DNA of 64,000 nt from Streptomyces sp. TRM68416 (GTDB lineage Bacteria; Actinomycetota; Actinomycetes; Streptomycetales; Streptomycetaceae), in the NCBI RefSeq assembly GCF_014596915.1, contig NZ_JACVWU010000008.1, positions 62,001 to 126,000 of the forward strand. The letters run 5' to 3'. Positions 61,783-64,000 of the stretch are shown here, piece by piece (position 1 is the first letter of the stretch; each line of letters starts with the position of its first letter). The notes under the pieces are model-generated. The model did no database searches. It was not told the DNA's origin and saw nothing but the letters and a program-made list of their open reading frames with translations. The translations under genes were made by a program, and so were the position numbers.

Positions 61783-62751
61783 ATGAAGGGCACTGTTGGT
61801 GAGCTCGGGGAGTTCGGGCTCATCAGGGAGCTCACCTCCCGTCTCACCACCACCCCGGCGGTCCGGGTCGGACCCGGCGACGACGCCGCCGTGGTGGCCG
61901 CGCCCGACCGCAGGGTCGTGGCCAGCACCGACATCCTCCTGGAGGGGCGGCACTTCCGCCGCGACTGGTCCACCGCCTACGACGTGGGCCGCAAGGCGGC
62001 GGCGCAGAACCTCGCCGACATCGCCGCCATGGGCGCCGTACCGACGGCCCTGCTGCTCGGTCTGGTCGTTCCCGCCGAGCTTCCGGTGACCTGGCCGACC
62101 GAGCTGATGGACGGCCTGCGCGACGAGTGCCAGGTCGCCGGGGCCGCCGTGGTCGGCGGGGACGTCGTACGCGGCGACTCGATCATGGTGTCGATCACCG
62201 CGCTCGGCGACCTGCGCAACCAGGAGCCCGTGACACGCGCCGGCGCACAACCCGGTGACCTCGTCGCGGTCACCGGCTGGCTCGGCTGGTCCGCGGCCGG
62301 GTACGCCGTGCTGGCCAGGGGGTTCCGCTCGCCGCGGGCGTTCGTGGAGGCGCACCGGCGCCCGGAACCGCCGTACCACGCGGGACCGGCGGCGGCCGGG
62401 CTCGGCGCCACGGCCATGTGCGACGTGAGCGACGGGCTGATCGCCGACCTCGGGCACATCGCCGAGGCCAGCAAGGTCCGTATCGACATCCGGTCCGGCG
62501 CGATCGACATCCCGACCCAGATGAACGACATCGGGCAGGCCGTGGGCGTCGACCCCATGCAGTGGGTGCTCACCGGGGGAGAGGACCACGCGATCGTGGC
62601 GACCTTCCCGCCGGACGTGAAGCTGCCCGCCCGCTGGAAGGTCATCGGCGAGGTCCTCAACCCCTCGGCGCTGCCCCAGGTGACGGTCGACGGGGCGCCG
62701 TGGACCAGCAAGGGCGGCTGGGACCACTTCGGCGGGGACATCGAGTCATGA
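61783..62751 (+). CDS. thiL: Thiamine-monophosphate kinase
   Basis: 322 residues, PurM-like fold: [15 protein letters not shown], metal site [27 protein letters not shown] and [20 protein letters not shown]. It phosphorylates thiamine monophosphate to the diphosphate cofactor. ATG at 61783 begins the family N-terminus. The stop overlaps the thiD start (ATGA). Confidence 0.95.
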   Translation: MKGTVGELGEFGLIRELTSRLTTTPAVRVGPGDDAAVVAAPDRRVVASTDILLEGRHFRRDWSTAYDVGRKAAAQNLADIAAMGAVPTALLLGLVVPAELPVTWPTELMDGLRDECQVAGAAVVGGDVVRGDSIMVSITALGDLRNQEPVTRAGAQPGDLVAVTGWLGWSAAGYAVLARGFRSPRAFVEAHRRPEPPYHAGPAAAGLGATAMCDVSDGLIADLGHIAEASKVRIDIRSGAIDIPTQMNDIGQAVGVDPMQWVLTGGEDHAIVATFPPDVKLPARWKVIGEVLNPSALPQVTVDGAPWTSKGGWDHFGGDIES

Positions 62752-63551
62752 GCCTCCCCAGGGTCCTCAGCGTCGCCGGCTCCGACTCCGGCGGCGGCGC
62801 GGGCATCCAGGCCGACCTCAAGACGATGCTCGCGCTCGGCGTGCACGGCATGAGCGTCGTCACGGCGGTCACCGCGCAGAACTCCCTCGGCGTGCAGGGC
62901 GCTTGGCCGCTGCCGGTGGAGGCGGTGCGGGCCCAGTACCGCAGCGTCGTCGACGACATCGGCGTCCAGGCCGTGAAGACCGGGATGCTCGCCTCGGCCG
63001 AACTCGTCGAGGCGGTGGCCGAGTTGATCGGCGCCACCGACGCGCCGGCGGTCGTCGACCCGGTGGGCGTGTCCAAGCACGGGGACTCCCTGCTGGCCGC
63101 GTCCGCCCTGGACTCCGTACGGACCGGGCTGCTGCCCGTCGCCACGGTCGCCACGCCCAATCTGGACGAGGTGGCCCAACTCACGGGTGTCCGCGTGGAG
63201 TCCGAGGACGACCTGCGGCGGGCGGCGGCGGCCGTGCTGGCGTACGGGCCGCGCTGGGTCGTGATCAAGGGCGGCCATCTCGCCGGGGACGCCGTGGACC
63301 TGCTGACCGACGGCTCCGAGGAACACTGGCTGCGCGCCCCCCGCTACGACAACCGCCACACCCACGGCACCGGCTGCACCCTCGCCTCCGCCATCGCGTC
63401 GCACCTGGCGAAGGGGCTGCCCGTACCCGAGGCGGTGACGGCGGCCAAGGAGTACGTCACCGGAGCCATCGCCGCCGGATTCGCACTCGGCACCGGAATC
63501 GGGCCCGTGGACCACGGCTGGGCCCTCGGGCGGGGTACGCCGGAAGCTTGA
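62748..63551 (+). CDS. thiD: Hydroxymethylpyrimidine/phosphomethylpyrimidine kinase
   Basis: 267 residues, ribokinase-like: [42 protein letters not shown] and the anion hole [17 protein letters not shown]. It makes HMP-pyrophosphate for thiamine synthesis. It is translationally coupled to thiL. Confidence 0.95.
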   Translation: MSLPRVLSVAGSDSGGGAGIQADLKTMLALGVHGMSVVTAVTAQNSLGVQGAWPLPVEAVRAQYRSVVDDIGVQAVKTGMLASAELVEAVAELIGATDAPAVVDPVGVSKHGDSLLAASALDSVRTGLLPVATVATPNLDEVAQLTGVRVESEDDLRRAAAAVLAYGPRWVVIKGGHLAGDAVDLLTDGSEEHWLRAPRYDNRHTHGTGCTLASAIASHLAKGLPVPEAVTAAKEYVTGAIAAGFALGTGIGPVDHGWALGRGTPEA

Positions 63552-63994
63552 TGCCGGTCGCCGATTTCTCGGCGAGCCGCTTGAGGAAGGCGGTCGGCGG
63601 GCGGGAGGCCGGCAGCCGGAGCATGCGCTCCCGGCCCCGGGGCCGCCGCCCGGTCGGCGGCGCGAGGAACGACCCCGTGGTCCGCGCCCGCCAGGACGTA
63701 CGCGGCGACGGCCGCCGCCCCCGTGCACCTGCCGCCCAGGGCGGCGCCGCAGCCGTCGTCCCGGCGGTCGTCGCGACGGTCGCTGCGACGGAGGGCCGGG
63801 TAGCGCGCGGGCGCGGTCCGGGCTGCCGTGGCAGTCACCATCGACGGCGCGGCCGGGCCAGGCGCTCGACAGGGTGGGCGTCCTCGGCCTCGGCAGGGAC
63901 GGCGATGCGGTCGCCTCGGGCGAGGCCTCGACGGACCGGGACGCCGGAGCGCCCGCCCGGAGTCCCGGCCGGTGGACGTGTTCCGCGCATGCAA
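63552..63994 (-). pseudogene. Decayed coding-like stretch, possibly alpha/beta-hydrolase remnant
   Basis: No intact gene fills the last 449 bases. On the minus strand one frame reads YVLAGADHGVVPRAADRAAA (like the D-containing loop before the catalytic His in alpha/beta hydrolases) and another frame then reads ERMLRLPASRPPTAFLKRLA, resembling the following C-terminal helix; joining them needs a frameshift. The catalytic GHxP region is not found. The assignment is tentative and the sequence may simply be high-GC noncoding DNA. Confidence 0.3.
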
Positions 63995-64000
63995 AAAGCC

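Overview
The window is a segment of a Streptomyces chromosome. The base composition is very GC-rich with strong third-position GC bias, and GTG or TTG starts are common. It carries lineage markers such as conservon operons, an HU protein with a lysine-rich tail (HupS), NdgR, AccB/AccE, DUF397 and the trypsin SprT. From memory the gene order matches the S. coelicolor block from the proline-catabolism genes to thiD (about SCO5517-SCO5563). No phage, integrase, insertion sequence or CRISPR array is visible.

Layout: a truncated WD40 protein opens the window. Proline catabolism follows (PucR regulator, proline dehydrogenase, P5C dehydrogenase), then small proteins, an AAC(2')-like acetyltransferase and a Tat-type phosphatase (1-8.4 kb). 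Branched-chain amino-acid genes leuB, ilvE and cimA (8.5-18.8 kb) enclose an unusual island at 11.1-16.9 kb: an NCS1 permease, a urease-like gamma/beta fusion and alpha subunit, an agmatine-deiminase-family enzyme and a TetR regulator. No urease maturation genes accompany it. 19-33 kb holds secreted and envelope proteins (trypsin, SdrD/SpaA-domain protein, beta-helix lipoprotein, Dyp peroxidase, L,D-transpeptidase, YceI), an efflux pump, an XRE/DUF397/ATPase developmental-type triad with a TTA codon, and an AraC regulator. 33.4-35.2 kb encodes the essential-type acyl-CoA carboxylase beta and epsilon subunits. 35.4-45.8 kb holds two tandem conservons (cvnABCD twice). 46.4-50.6 kb has a small duplicated-motif peptide, an FAH-family enzyme, gltX, a RelE-like protein, a HAD phosphatase and a five-gene Gln/Glu tRNA cluster. 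50.6-55.4 kb has a MerR/DUF4188 pair, a degenerate repeat array, ndgR and leuCD. The end holds hupS, cofC, plsC, gpsA, ddl, thiL and thiD, then a decayed stretch.

How parts work together: leuB, leuC, leuD and ilvE belong to leucine/BCAA synthesis, while cimA opens the pyruvate route to isoleucine and is preceded by a textbook-like attenuator with tandem rare Ile codons. NdgR faces leuC across a large palindrome. Several divergent promoters carry clean palindromes next to their own regulators (PucR, TetR, MerR, NdgR) and next to yceI. The most original candidate is the urease-like island: nickel ligands are kept, but the flap cysteine is replaced and its partners suggest a guanidino- or ureido-compound pathway rather than simple urea hydrolysis.
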